A stretch of DNA of 64,000 nt from Candidatus Thorarchaeota archaeon (GTDB taxonomy: Archaea > Asgardarchaeota > Thorarchaeia > Thorarchaeales > Thorarchaeaceae), in assembly GCA_029858305.1 (NCBI GenBank), contig JAOUFI010000004.1, forward strand, positions 23,862-87,861, given 5' to 3'. Below, piece after piece: positions 1 to 9,836 of the stretch. Positions within the stretch are counted from its first letter, which is position 1. Each line of letters starts with the position of its first letter. The notes under the pieces are model-generated. The model worked only from the letters and a program-made list of their open reading frames with translations, was not told the origin of the DNA and did not search any database. The translations under genes and the position numbers were made by a program.

Positions 1-1
1 A

Positions 2-973
2 TTCAAGCTCTTGGTTGGAAGTGAGCTTGAGTTCTTTACTATCACAAGAAGTACTGATAATAATGTAAAACCATGCGATCATGGAGGATATTTCTCATCA
101 ATCCCACTCGACTCTTCACTTGAATTAAGACGGGAGATCATTCGAGCATTGAACGCAATAGGGATACCAACCACATCACATCATCACGAAGTTGCACAAG
201 GGCAGCAAGAGATAGGCTTGCGGTACTTGCCAGCAGAAACCGCCGCAGATAACATTATGATGGCACGACTCATCATCTCAGAAATCGCATATAGAAGAGG
301 TTTGATTGCCACGTTCATGCCCAAACCATTTGTCAATCAAAATGGATCGGGAATGCATTTGCATCAGAGTGTCTGGAGCGTGAACGAATCAAAGAACCTG
401 TTTGCTGGTGAGAGATGTGGAGAAATCTCCACCCTTGCGACTAATTACATTGGAGGACTTCTCGAGCATGCAACCACTCTTGCAGCAGTCTTGGCTCCGA
501 CTGTGAACTCGTATAAGAGATTGGTACCCGGGTTTGAAGCTCCAACAGCCATAGCATGGGGATATCGGAATCGGAGTACGATGATTCGTGTCCCTCATTT
601 CAATGGCTCCCATGATGCGGCGAGGATCGAACTTCGATGCCCTGATGCATCATCTTCACCACATCTTGGGATTGCTGCAATGCTTAGTGCAGGACTTGAC
701 GGAATTCAACGAAAGATTGAACCTCCCCTCCCATCAGATAGTAATCTGTATGAATCGAAGAAATCTATCAAGTGTTTACCAGTTTCATTACAAAGCGCGA
801 TATCATATTTAGAAAAAAGTAGGATGTTGAGGGACAGATTAGGTAACTCTACAATTGATTTCCTTGTTGCCAAACGAAGGCAAGAGTGGACAGATTATGT
901 TCAATCAACTGAAGATCCTGGGAGCTCTGAAATAACATCTTGGGAGATTGAGAAGTATCTGCTAGCCAACTAA
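2..973 (+). CDS. glnA: Glutamine synthetase, type I-like (5' truncated by window edge)
   Basis: Frame is open to the window start (FKLLVGSELEFF...). GS motifs: NQNGSGMHLHQSVW, NSYKRLVPGFEAPTAIAWGYRNRSTMIRVP, ARIELRCPDASSSPHL. Confidence 0.93.
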   Translation, partial: FKLLVGSELEFFTITRSTDNNVKPCDHGGYFSSIPLDSSLELRREIIRALNAIGIPTTSHHHEVAQGQQEIGLRYLPAETAADNIMMARLIISEIAYRRGLIATFMPKPFVNQNGSGMHLHQSVWSVNESKNLFAGERCGEISTLATNYIGGLLEHATTLAAVLAPTVNSYKRLVPGFEAPTAIAWGYRNRSTMIRVPHFNGSHDAARIELRCPDASSSPHLGIAAMLSAGLDGIQRKIEPPLPSDSNLYESKKSIKCLPVSLQSAISYLEKSRMLRDRLGNSTIDFLVAKRRQEWTDYVQSTEDPGSSEITSWEIEKYLLAN

Positions 974-1033
974 TAATAGGTAAAGAACTATCAGCCAAAA
1001 GACTTCTAACTCCCTTTCAGCATACCGCAGTCT

Positions 1034-1471
1034 GTGGAGGTTTGCCTTTTGGTAGCCTTTGAGAATAAAGAACAACTTATGGAAATCTTCAACAAATTCT
1101 GGATTGAAGCAAGAAAAGAAACTGAAGTGATGGACAAACTGGCAAAGTCGCAGGTTGTTGTCAGGTTTGATATAGAGGACCCTGAAGTACACATGACAAT
1201 CAACTTTAGAAACCCTGGTCCAAATGGTGAGATAGGAACTCTCACTTTTGATAGTGATGTGGAACCAGAGATAACAGTCTGGTCAAAATCCGAAACAACT
1301 AACAAGTTCTGGCAGAACAAATTGAGCACAACTGTTGCAATGGCTCGAGGTCAGGTCAAGTTGGAGGGATCCGTGTCAAAGGCACTTGGGCTCCTATCCA
1401 AAATCAAACCATTATACAACATCTATCCTGAAATCCTAAAAGAAATGGGATTAGAAAATATGATACTTTAG
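1034..1471 (+). CDS. SCP2 sterol-binding-domain-like protein
   Basis: 145-aa ORF with SCP2-like pattern (VVVRFDIEDPEVHMTINFRNP...GTLTFDSDVEPEITVWSKSETTNKFWQNKLS...ARGQVKLEGSVSKALGLLSKIKPLYNIYPEILKE). Confidence 0.65.
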   Translation: MEVCLLVAFENKEQLMEIFNKFWIEARKETEVMDKLAKSQVVVRFDIEDPEVHMTINFRNPGPNGEIGTLTFDSDVEPEITVWSKSETTNKFWQNKLSTTVAMARGQVKLEGSVSKALGLLSKIKPLYNIYPEILKEMGLENMIL

Positions 1472-1484
1472 CTTATGTAAGCTG

Positions 1485-2459
1485 GTGGCGTTCAACATGG
1501 TCATTTGTCCACACAGAGTGGATAGTATTGAAATCATCACTCTAGTGGACAATGTCATCGAGATTTTAAGCAGCAAGTCACATGATAATTTTGTTCCCGT
1601 TCGTCAATGGGTAACAGCAAAGGACGCATCACCAAACTATCTCTTTGGTGGCCATGGATTCTCCACTCTGATTAGAACCAAACACCGAGAGAAAATATAC
1701 TCGGTTCTGTATGACACTGGGCCTTCAGGAGATATTCTCATCCACAATGTAGTGTCGCTAGGCTTGGATACCAGTTCAATTGGCACAATTGTGATTAGTC
1801 ATGGGCACTGGGATCACATGGGTGGACTTCTTTCAATTCTCGCTAGAATAGGACATCCTAAGACTCCTGTATATCTGCATCCGCGAATGCTTGTTAAACG
1901 TCGAATCGCTTCAAAAACACAACAGGGAGAACACATCAGAGAACTACCATATGTGTGCACTGCCAATGATATCACTGAAGCAGGTGGAAATCCTATTCTA
2001 ACCACAGAGCCAACTTTGATTGCAGGGAACACTATTCTAAGGTCAGGAGAAATACCAAGACTGACGGAGTACGAGAAAGGATTTCCGAATCACCAAGCAC
2101 TCATTGATAATGAATGGAGAAACGATTCAGAGATAATCGATGACAATTGTCTGATCTTGAGGACCAAGGAAGGATTGATCATAATAACTGGCTGTGCTCA
2201 CTCAGGAATAGTAAATTCCATCTACGAAGCAATTAGATTGACCGGAGTGAATAAAGTGCATGCTATAATTGGTGGTTTTCACCTTGGAGGAAAGCAAAAC
2301 ATTCCCCGCATCGAACACACAATTAGAGATTTGCAAGCTATCTCTCCATCCATGATTGTTCCATGCCATTGCACAAGTACTCCAGCTCAACACCTGATAG
2401 CTAGCGCTTTCTCAAGAGCATATGTAACAAGTAGCGTTGGAAATATGTACAAATTTTAG
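1485..2459 (+). CDS. MBL-fold metallohydrolase
   Basis: Metallo-beta-lactamase motif ISHGHWDHMGG plus GCAHSG and GGFHLGG, typical of the archaeal dihydropterin/RFA-P synthase-like MBL family. Confidence 0.85.
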   Translation: MAFNMVICPHRVDSIEIITLVDNVIEILSSKSHDNFVPVRQWVTAKDASPNYLFGGHGFSTLIRTKHREKIYSVLYDTGPSGDILIHNVVSLGLDTSSIGTIVISHGHWDHMGGLLSILARIGHPKTPVYLHPRMLVKRRIASKTQQGEHIRELPYVCTANDITEAGGNPILTTEPTLIAGNTILRSGEIPRLTEYEKGFPNHQALIDNEWRNDSEIIDDNCLILRTKEGLIIITGCAHSGIVNSIYEAIRLTGVNKVHAIIGGFHLGGKQNIPRIEHTIRDLQAISPSMIVPCHCTSTPAQHLIASAFSRAYVTSSVGNMYKF

Positions 2460-2484
2460 TATAAGGCAGACTTGTGCCAGTGTA

Positions 2485-3129
2485 CTACTCCTCAAGAAGA
2501 CTCCTGATTTTTCTTACACCTTCAATAGCATCTGCCCCATAGGCATCTGCACCGAGCTCCTTCGCGAGATTCTCACTAAGAGGTGCGCCTCCGACGATAA
2601 GCTTGATGCTATCACGGAGACCTGCTTCTTTCAGAGCCTGATTGACATTGGAGATCTCTCTCATTGTTGTTGTAAGCAAGGCACTTAGTGCTACAACTCT
2701 GGCTTTATGCTCTCTCACGGATTGAACAATTGTATCAGCGGAACAGTCGGTTCCCAAATCGATGACCTCGAACCCTCCAGACAGAAGCATCGTGATGAGA
2801 ATATTCTTGCCAATATCGTGTGTATCACCCTGCACCGTTGCAGTGATGATAGCACTCGACTCGCTCGCATCACCCACTTTCAGATATGGTTTGAGCACCT
2901 TGAAGGCTTCCTTCATGGTCTCACCAGCTAGAACAAGCTCAGGGAGGAAGTATTCGTTCTCTTCATACAATCTGCCAACTTCGTTCATGCCGCGCGTCAA
3001 TGCCTCCAAAATCTCTTGGGGCTCCGCCCCATTGCTGAGCTTTTCCTCAACTCGGTCAGCAATATCATCCACTTCTAGATTAATGAGCATCTGTGAGAGA
3101 TCTTCGTGGTGCATCATGTAAATCAACAA
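2485..3129 (-). CDS. Corrinoid (B12-binding) methyltransferase protein, MtaC/MtbC/MttC-like
   Basis: B12-binding motif GDTHDIGKNI...GTDCS; N-terminal four-helix cap domain (EILEALTRGMNEVGRLYEENEYFLPELVLAGETMKEA). Confidence 0.9.
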   Translation of the reverse strand: MLIYMMHHEDLSQMLINLEVDDIADRVEEKLSNGAEPQEILEALTRGMNEVGRLYEENEYFLPELVLAGETMKEAFKVLKPYLKVGDASESSAIITATVQGDTHDIGKNILITMLLSGGFEVIDLGTDCSADTIVQSVREHKARVVALSALLTTTMREISNVNQALKEAGLRDSIKLIVGGAPLSENLAKELGADAYGADAIEGVRKIRSLLEE

Positions 3130-3327
3130 TTAATTGAGAAAACAGGGTAATATCCTTTATTCAAGAGGAATGAAAAGAATTCAAGCTTCGTGTATGGAAT
3201 AGACGGAAATGACATTCCTAGGGCATCTAGGACAAACACACACAGAAGGTAAAGTATATTAGCACATTTTTTCCATCTCTAATTGTTAACCATAGTTATT
3301 CTTAATAATAGTTAATGGTGAATTACA

Positions 3328-3537
3328 ATGTCGCATGCAGTAAACAAGAACATGAGTATTGCTGAAGTCGTTATGAAATGGCCTGAGACTGCTGGAGCCT
3401 TTATGGAAGCAGGTCTTCATTGCTATGGTTGCGCTGCAGCAAGATTTGAAACAATTGAGCAGGGAGCTCTAGCCCACGGCATAGATCCAGATAAGCTGAT
3501 TGAAGCCATCAACGAGATTGTTGAAGAGAAGGCATAA
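3328..3537 (+). CDS. DUF1858-domain (hybrid-cluster-associated redox disulfide) small protein
   Basis: 69 aa, MSIAEVVMKWPETAGAFMEAGLHCYGCAAARFETIEQGALAHGID, with CxxC characteristic of DUF1858. Confidence 0.85.
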   Translation: MSHAVNKNMSIAEVVMKWPETAGAFMEAGLHCYGCAAARFETIEQGALAHGIDPDKLIEAINEIVEEKA

Positions 3538-3540
3538 ACT

Positions 3541-3576
3541 GCTCACGAGTGAGCCCTCTAGGGAGAGGGCTTATTT
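3541..3576. terminator. Hairpin between convergent genes; bidirectional terminator candidate
   Basis: Perfect 8-bp stem agccctct(3552-3559)/agagggct(3564-3571), plus overlapping alternative stem gctcac(3541-3546)/gtgagc(3549-3554). Confidence 0.55.
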
Positions 3577-4409
3577 CTTCCATAGAGTCTACCAGTTTCT
3601 TCTTCTGACATCTCAAAGCTGTGTTCAGCGTCGGGGAATGTACCATTTCTTATATCGTCGGCATATTCCTTGACTGCGTTTCTAATCACTTCTCTAACAT
3701 TGGCATATCGTTTTACAAATTTTGGTTTAAAATCCTCAAACAAGCCAAGCATGTCCCAGAGTACAAGAACCTGACCATCACAGTGAGGTCCAGCGCCTAT
3801 ACCGATTGTAGGGATCTTGACTGCTTCCGTGATCAATTTTGCTGTTTCAGTCGGAACCAACTCAATGACAAGTGAAAAGGCACCAGCATCTTCGAGACTC
3901 TTTGCTTGTTCAACAAGAACCTCCGCCATATCTGCAGTCCGACCTTGGACACGATACCCACCGACTTGGAAGATGGATTGTGGCGTAAGACCAATGTGTC
4001 CCATAACAGGAATTCCTGCATCCACAACCGAACGTACTATCTCAGTGACTCGTCCAGCACCCTCAATCTTCACAGCCTCAGCTCCGCCCTCTTGAAGCAT
4101 ACGGGCACAATTCTCCAAAGCCTGCTGCTCACTGACTTTATAGGACATGAATGGCATGTCACCAATGATTAGAGAGTTTGGATGGGCTCTAGCGACTGCT
4201 GCACAATGATGAATGACATCATTCAGTGTAACGGGAATTGTGCTCTCATACCCGAGTAGCGAGTTGCCAACAGAGTCGCCAACGAGTATCATGTCAATCC
4301 CACATTCACTAAGGATAGACGCGGTAGGAGCATCATAGGCAGTAAGCATAACTATCCTCTTACTCTTCTCCTTCATCAGTCGTATCTTATGAGTTGTCAT
4401 CCTTGTCAA
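3558..4409 (-). CDS. panB: 3-methyl-2-oxobutanoate hydroxymethyltransferase
   Basis: KIRLMKEKSKRIVMLTAYDAPTA, DMILVGDSVGNSLLGYESTIPVTLNDV, PVMGHIGLTPQS, PTIGIGAGPHCDGQVLVLWDMLGL. Confidence 0.97.
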   Translation of the reverse strand: MTRMTTHKIRLMKEKSKRIVMLTAYDAPTASILSECGIDMILVGDSVGNSLLGYESTIPVTLNDVIHHCAAVARAHPNSLIIGDMPFMSYKVSEQQALENCARMLQEGGAEAVKIEGAGRVTEIVRSVVDAGIPVMGHIGLTPQSIFQVGGYRVQGRTADMAEVLVEQAKSLEDAGAFSLVIELVPTETAKLITEAVKIPTIGIGAGPHCDGQVLVLWDMLGLFEDFKPKFVKRYANVREVIRNAVKEYADDIRNGTFPDAEHSFEMSEEETGRLYGRNKPSP

Positions 4410-4496
4410 GGGTCAGCCTCCGATAATGCTTGCTCACATTGGTTATTTATATAGTTCCTATACTAGACACATATTGTATATACATTATACATGGGA

Positions 4497-7424
4497 CTAC
4501 AAATCGACATCTCTGTTCCTGAAATACCGTTTATAGAGCTCCACACCAAGAATAGTAGGCAACGCAAATAATATGCATATTAGCCAATCATAGAGGGTGA
4601 GGGGTATGATGTAGAAATTAAGTCCAACTGTTGAGAGAATCTCATTTACCTGAGGGACATACATGAGTAGGAGATGGGCTAGATAGATGAGACCTAGGAA
4701 TATTGCGAAGATCCAGGTTCCCGGTTCACGTAGACTCTTATGGAGGGGTATGTTAATCCTACGGATTAGTAAGACTATTGTACTCTCAACAATCAAAATC
4801 ACTGAAAGAAGCATCGAAGTTGCCTTTAGGAGTGTCCAGATTGGATCTTCGGTGGAATAGATTGTTGTCCAGAAACCACTCACATTTTCAGGAGTCACTT
4901 CAACAATTCCTAGATAACCAGTAAAGGTCAGGAAGTACACGACAGATGCGCCAACTGCCATTAGGATGACATTCAATGCCATAATCTTGCCTAGATTCCT
5001 AGTGATGATCCCTTGACTATCCCTAGGCTTGTCTTCCATTGCTCGAGGTGACGTCCTATCAAAAACTAACGCAAGCCCGGGGAATGAGTGCGTGGTGACA
5101 ACAAGATAGATCTGTTGCCAATAGGTCAGAATTTCTAGGTTTGGTAGAATGAAGAGAGCTCCAAAAAAGATAACGCTCTCAAAGAGATTGATGGCTATGT
5201 AGAAATAGATCATCATTCGAATCTTGTTGAAGAGACCTCGACCCTGGTGAACGCCAGACACAATTGATGCAAAACTGTCGTCAGTAATGACGATGTCTGC
5301 AGCTTCCTTTGCAACATCAGTACCTGTGATGCCCATCGCAATTCCAGCATCGCTCATAGCTAGGGCAAGGGCGTCGTTCACACCATCTCCGGTCATCGCG
5401 ACAACTTTGTTCTGATCCTGATATCGTTCAACAATGATCTGCTTATGATCTGGATTAACCCGAGCAAAGACATTCGTTCGTGCAAAGTCTTCGTCACTGA
5501 TATCATTAATCTTGGAACCTTCCGCAACAAGTGAATTCTGTTGAAAGACTCCAAGGTCTATAGCTATGGTCTTTGCTGTTGCCGCAGCATCGCCAGTAAT
5601 CATGACGACATTGATCCCTGCGCTGTGACAGGCTTGGACAGCCTCCTTGACGCCTTCTCGTGGAGGATCGACTATGCATGCAAATCCAAGATAAGTAAGA
5701 CCACTTTCCGCAACATGGCGTGCTTTCTTGCCAGTCGGAATGGAATCCATCTGTTTGTATGCAAGAGAAATTACGCGGTATCCTTTGGCTGCAAAATCAT
5801 TCGTAAGATTAGTTACACGTTGGAGAAGACCGGGAGTCATTCTTGTCGGATTGTCCTTTCCATTCGCATAATCACATAGTGGTATGAGAACTTCTGTGGC
5901 ACCCTTCACAAATGTAATGAAGGAATCTCCATCTTGACATATCTTTGACATCCTCTTCAGTTCTGATTCGAATGGGAACTCCTCAACAATTTTGTATCGT
6001 TCCTTGACTGCGACTTCATCTATTCCACTCTTTCTGAAGAGTGTTAGCAAAGCTGCGTCAGTAGGATCTCCAAGCGGAACCCATATTGTTCCCTGATCGG
6101 GGAGGTCTTCGGTTATTATTTCTGCATCATTTGCAAGTCCACCGCAATTGATTAGACGGAAGAGGCCTTTCCACGCAAACACATCATTGATTGGCTCTTC
6201 CTCAATATTACCAATATTGGAGCTCGTGGCACCCTTTAGATGGCTGATACCACCTTGAGGATTATATCCATCACCCATGACAGAGAAGAGGTTCTCTGTG
6301 TCCCAGCAGTACTTGACAGTCATCTGGTTCTTAGTCATTGTACCAGTTTTATCACTGCATATGACACTTACTCGGCCAAGGCTCTCAACCGCTGAGAGGT
6401 CTCTAATGATAACACCTCTCTTGGCCATCGCCAGAACTCCCGTGAGAAGAACGATCGTAGTCAATAATGGGATGTTTATTGGCATGATTGTCATAGCACG
6501 TGTGATACCAGCTCCAATCCGTTCAGAGAGATATTGAATATTAAAATCAAAAGGATTCCCTCCCAGAATTGGGTAAAGGAATACTTGCCATAGAACTGAA
6601 ATTGCCATGAGTAAGATTGCTGCGATTCCCAGGTATTTTGCTAAACGATTGACCTTTCTCCTTAGGGGAATATCGCCAGTGTTTAGAGCTTCGAGCGTTC
6701 CTTGAATCTTGCCAATCTCTGTACGACCACCAGTAGCTGTCGTAACAATGGTTGCCATCCCTGTTGCAACATACGTTCCGAAATAGACCATGTTCAATCT
6801 ATCAGTAAGGGGAGAATCTTCACTGACGTGTGCATCCTCACTCTTCATAACAGGAACGCTTTCTCCAGTTAGTGATGCTTCATTTGTCATCAGATTGGAA
6901 GAATTAATTACTCGTGCATCAGCTGGAATCCTGTCGCCCTGCTCTAGCTTCACAATGTCGCCAAAGACAATATCCAATGGTGAGATATAGGATTCTCTCC
7001 CATCTCTAATAACTCGAGCTTCTCCCGCTGAGAGTTTCTCCAGAGCTTCTAATTTTTTCTGAGCACGGAATTGTTGAATCATTGCAACAATAGCATTGAC
7101 TGCAACAACAGCAAGCCATACACTCGCTCCACCTATAGTATTAAGCTCAGATGGAAAGAGGAATGCAATTGTGATCAGTGCAAAAGAGCTTATGATATAG
7201 ATAGTGATTAGCCAATTGAGAATGGGTGCGATGTACACCTGCCAAAATGCGCCTCTGTATCGAGGAATAGTATTTGGCCCAAACTCAGCAAGACGTTTCT
7301 TTGCTTCATCGACTGAAAGACCTCGGGTCGCATCAACGCCAATGAGATTGAGGACCTCCTCAAGAGGTTGCGAGTGATATTGCGCAGTTGTGCTGCTTTC
7401 TGTGATGGCATCGTCTAGTGACAA
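4497..7424 (-). CDS. Cation-transporting P-type ATPase (type II, Ca2+/Na+/K+-like)
   Basis: 975 aa; TGESVPV, CSDKTGTMTKNQMTV, MITGDAAATAKTIAIDLGV, MTGDGVNDALALAMSDAGIAMG; multiple TM segments. Confidence 0.95.
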   Translation of the reverse strand: MSLDDAITESSTTAQYHSQPLEEVLNLIGVDATRGLSVDEAKKRLAEFGPNTIPRYRGAFWQVYIAPILNWLITIYIISSFALITIAFLFPSELNTIGGASVWLAVVAVNAIVAMIQQFRAQKKLEALEKLSAGEARVIRDGRESYISPLDIVFGDIVKLEQGDRIPADARVINSSNLMTNEASLTGESVPVMKSEDAHVSEDSPLTDRLNMVYFGTYVATGMATIVTTATGGRTEIGKIQGTLEALNTGDIPLRRKVNRLAKYLGIAAILLMAISVLWQVFLYPILGGNPFDFNIQYLSERIGAGITRAMTIMPINIPLLTTIVLLTGVLAMAKRGVIIRDLSAVESLGRVSVICSDKTGTMTKNQMTVKYCWDTENLFSVMGDGYNPQGGISHLKGATSSNIGNIEEEPINDVFAWKGLFRLINCGGLANDAEIITEDLPDQGTIWVPLGDPTDAALLTLFRKSGIDEVAVKERYKIVEEFPFESELKRMSKICQDGDSFITFVKGATEVLIPLCDYANGKDNPTRMTPGLLQRVTNLTNDFAAKGYRVISLAYKQMDSIPTGKKARHVAESGLTYLGFACIVDPPREGVKEAVQACHSAGINVVMITGDAAATAKTIAIDLGVFQQNSLVAEGSKINDISDEDFARTNVFARVNPDHKQIIVERYQDQNKVVAMTGDGVNDALALAMSDAGIAMGITGTDVAKEAADIVITDDSFASIVSGVHQGRGLFNKIRMMIYFYIAINLFESVIFFGALFILPNLEILTYWQQIYLVVTTHSFPGLALVFDRTSPRAMEDKPRDSQGIITRNLGKIMALNVILMAVGASVVYFLTFTGYLGIVEVTPENVSGFWTTIYSTEDPIWTLLKATSMLLSVILIVESTIVLLIRRINIPLHKSLREPGTWIFAIFLGLIYLAHLLLMYVPQVNEILSTVGLNFYIIPLTLYDWLICILFALPTILGVELYKRYFRNRDVDL

Positions 7425-7624
7425 AATCTATACCTCTCAAGGGTGCAGATGAGAAGCTGTTTGAGCAGATAAATGAAACTCGAATGAGCCCATCAGCCTA
7501 ATACTATTCCTGAATGAGAAGAGCAACCTTTTGAAGCTTTTCAGTTTTGTTCAATTACTACTACGTCGATAGGTTCATGTATATAGGATGTTAGGCAAGA
7601 ATATCGCACGCTATCTACTATTGA

Positions 7625-9604
7625 ATGGTGTATACCATGAGTTTTTACTGGGAGCCTGCAAGTACACAAAGACAATCCAAATCGAATGGAACGAAGATTA
7701 TCGCACTTGTCATTATTCTCATGATTATAGTTTCTACTGGGATTGCACTGATTGTTAATTTTATCCCAAACAGTATAGGTCCTACTGAGCCTGTTAGGGT
7801 CGCTGTGCTTGATTCGGGTATTGATTCTGACTTATCTCTGCAAGGGAGGATTGTTGCGCAGCAGAGTTTCATAACATTACAGAATGGATATGAAATCGTA
7901 GATTCATCGGTCACGGATTCTAGGCCAGATGATGTTCCTCATGGTACTTTGATTGCCAAGCAGATTGCGCAAGCTCCGAACTCATTAATCCTTAATGGAA
8001 AGATATTGAGCACTGATGGCACTGCACCAACAGTAGCGCTAGTTGAAGCGATACATTGGGCCGTTGAGCAGAATGCAAGCGTGATCAACCTAAGTCTTGG
8101 TGGTGTACCAACTCTTGGCGACCCATCAGAGACAGCGATTGATTGGGCTTTCTCTCAGGGAGTCATTGTTATCGTTTCGGCAGGAAATAGTGGAGATAGT
8201 GGACTAGCTGGAACAAGCATCGAATCACCAGCAGTCTACAAGAACTGCCTGGCGGTTGGTGCATTGACAGATAATAATGAACCAGCGTTTTTCAGTTCTA
8301 CTGGACCCGCAAATGGACACTATGTGAAGCCAGATATTAGCGCGTTAGGATACACAACTGGCAGTGATGGGACGAGGTACTATGGAACTAGTTTTGCGGC
8401 TCCGAGAGTCTCTGCAGCAGCTGCCGAATTGGTTGGATACTCTATGGCGAACAACATCACCTGGTCCCCTGGTTCAATCATGACCGCTCTAATGAAGGGA
8501 TCCACAGTTCTTAGTGATTATCAACCATATGAAGTAGGGGCTGGAAAACTGAGCATTCAGGGAGCTCTCAATCTCATCAAGCAATCTGTATCCACGAATG
8601 AACTGCCACCTATTAGTTACGCCTTCCCAGGAATATTACCTATTGATTATGAAAGATTGTTTCAGGGAGATACATATCATTTCAATATCAGACTTTTCAC
8701 AAGCGGAACGACAGTGTTCATTACAGAAGTTTACAGCACAAACACATCATTGTTCATCATTGATGATGAGATCGAGGTGAATCAGATTGCTCTTGTTCCA
8801 GTCGCTGTAGATGTTCCAAATTCAGGGGTAGAGGAGATTGCAGGTACAATCACTTTCACTTCAGAAGACTTTGGTAATACCAGTGTCTTCATTAGCTTCC
8901 CAGTCGGAATTCCAAATGCTCGTGTTGCCTTTGATATCTCTCACACGGCATGGGACATTGACACAATCTATGGACAATTTAGAGAGTTCTACAAGGAACT
9001 AGTAAACAACAATATCTCGGTGACTGAGATTCGTAATAGTACTGCAACAACCTTAACAGTCTTGCAAGAATTTGATGCAATTGTACTTCTTGACCCGTGT
9101 GCCTATTCAATAAATGATACAGATCCAGAGCGTTCCACTTACTTCTCTCTTCCCTTTTCAGAGTCTGAAAAACAAGCCTATGAAGACTACTACGATGCAG
9201 GCGGTGGGCTTTTTGTAGTGGGGCTATCAAATTCTACTCTCAATGTCTCAGCCTTGAATGAGTTTCTCTCTTGGACTGGATTCTCATTCACAGAGGATGA
9301 AGTGCCAACTGGAGATACACCTACTATCATAGACACTATAGATTCACATCCTATCACCAATGGTGTGAATAGATTTGACTATCTAGGAGCGACAATTCAG
9401 ATTCCTGGTGATGGACACAGACTGGCACGTTATGTTGGAATGCCAGTTTTGGGTTATAAAGAGGGAGCAGGCGGTGGAAAAATAGTGGTGATAGGAAGTA
9501 ACTTTATGCTGGATAACTGGGGTCTCCTTGACGAGTATTCCACAATAAACGATAATGCGAGATTAGTACTTCAAATCGTTCTCTGGTGTGCAGGTAAGCT
9601 TTAG
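7625..9604 (+). CDS. Membrane-anchored subtilisin-like (S8) serine protease with C-terminal extracellular domains
   Basis: N-terminal TM; catalytic Asp VAVLDSGIDSD, His PHGTLIAKQ, SAGNSG, Ser GTSFAAPRVSAAAAEL; C-terminal GATase/DUF4350-like region. Confidence 0.9.
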   Translation: MVYTMSFYWEPASTQRQSKSNGTKIIALVIILMIIVSTGIALIVNFIPNSIGPTEPVRVAVLDSGIDSDLSLQGRIVAQQSFITLQNGYEIVDSSVTDSRPDDVPHGTLIAKQIAQAPNSLILNGKILSTDGTAPTVALVEAIHWAVEQNASVINLSLGGVPTLGDPSETAIDWAFSQGVIVIVSAGNSGDSGLAGTSIESPAVYKNCLAVGALTDNNEPAFFSSTGPANGHYVKPDISALGYTTGSDGTRYYGTSFAAPRVSAAAAELVGYSMANNITWSPGSIMTALMKGSTVLSDYQPYEVGAGKLSIQGALNLIKQSVSTNELPPISYAFPGILPIDYERLFQGDTYHFNIRLFTSGTTVFITEVYSTNTSLFIIDDEIEVNQIALVPVAVDVPNSGVEEIAGTITFTSEDFGNTSVFISFPVGIPNARVAFDISHTAWDIDTIYGQFREFYKELVNNNISVTEIRNSTATTLTVLQEFDAIVLLDPCAYSINDTDPERSTYFSLPFSESEKQAYEDYYDAGGGLFVVGLSNSTLNVSALNEFLSWTGFSFTEDEVPTGDTPTIIDTIDSHPITNGVNRFDYLGATIQIPGDGHRLARYVGMPVLGYKEGAGGGKIVVIGSNFMLDNWGLLDEYSTINDNARLVLQIVLWCAGKL

Positions 9605-9698
9605 TAATGTCAAGGTGTATCATGGCACACTTTGATTGCCTTGAAACTTGTGTTTTAAATGTAGATGAGGATTAGTTGTAATTACTAACAACCTTTCC

Positions 9699-9766
9699 GA
9701 GTCGAAATCGGACTTGCTGGTGACTGAGGTTCACTCCAAAGTTGCCAGCTCACTCGACTCTTTTTT
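9699..9766 (+). ncRNA. Structured intergenic element (possible terminator or small RNA)
   Basis: Nested stems gagtcga(9699-9705)/tcgactc(9754-9760) and gctgg(9716-9720)/ccagc(9745-9749), followed by T6 (9761-9766). Confidence 0.35.
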
Positions 9767-9836
9767 CAAATTAATTGTAATCTTGATGAAATCAGTATGT
9801 TTAACTTAGGGACATTGTGCCACGGGATTCCAGGAC

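Noticed and set aside
4497-7424. Antisense/overlapping ORFs inside the P-type ATPase (5541..5879, 6277..6537, 6790..6990, 7208..7411)
   Set aside because: All lie within a well-supported 975-aa coding gene and look like codon-bias shadows.
9716-9749. tRNA gene (T-loop-like ggttcactcc)
   Set aside because: No D or anticodon arms at correct distances; stems form a nested hairpin with T6 instead.
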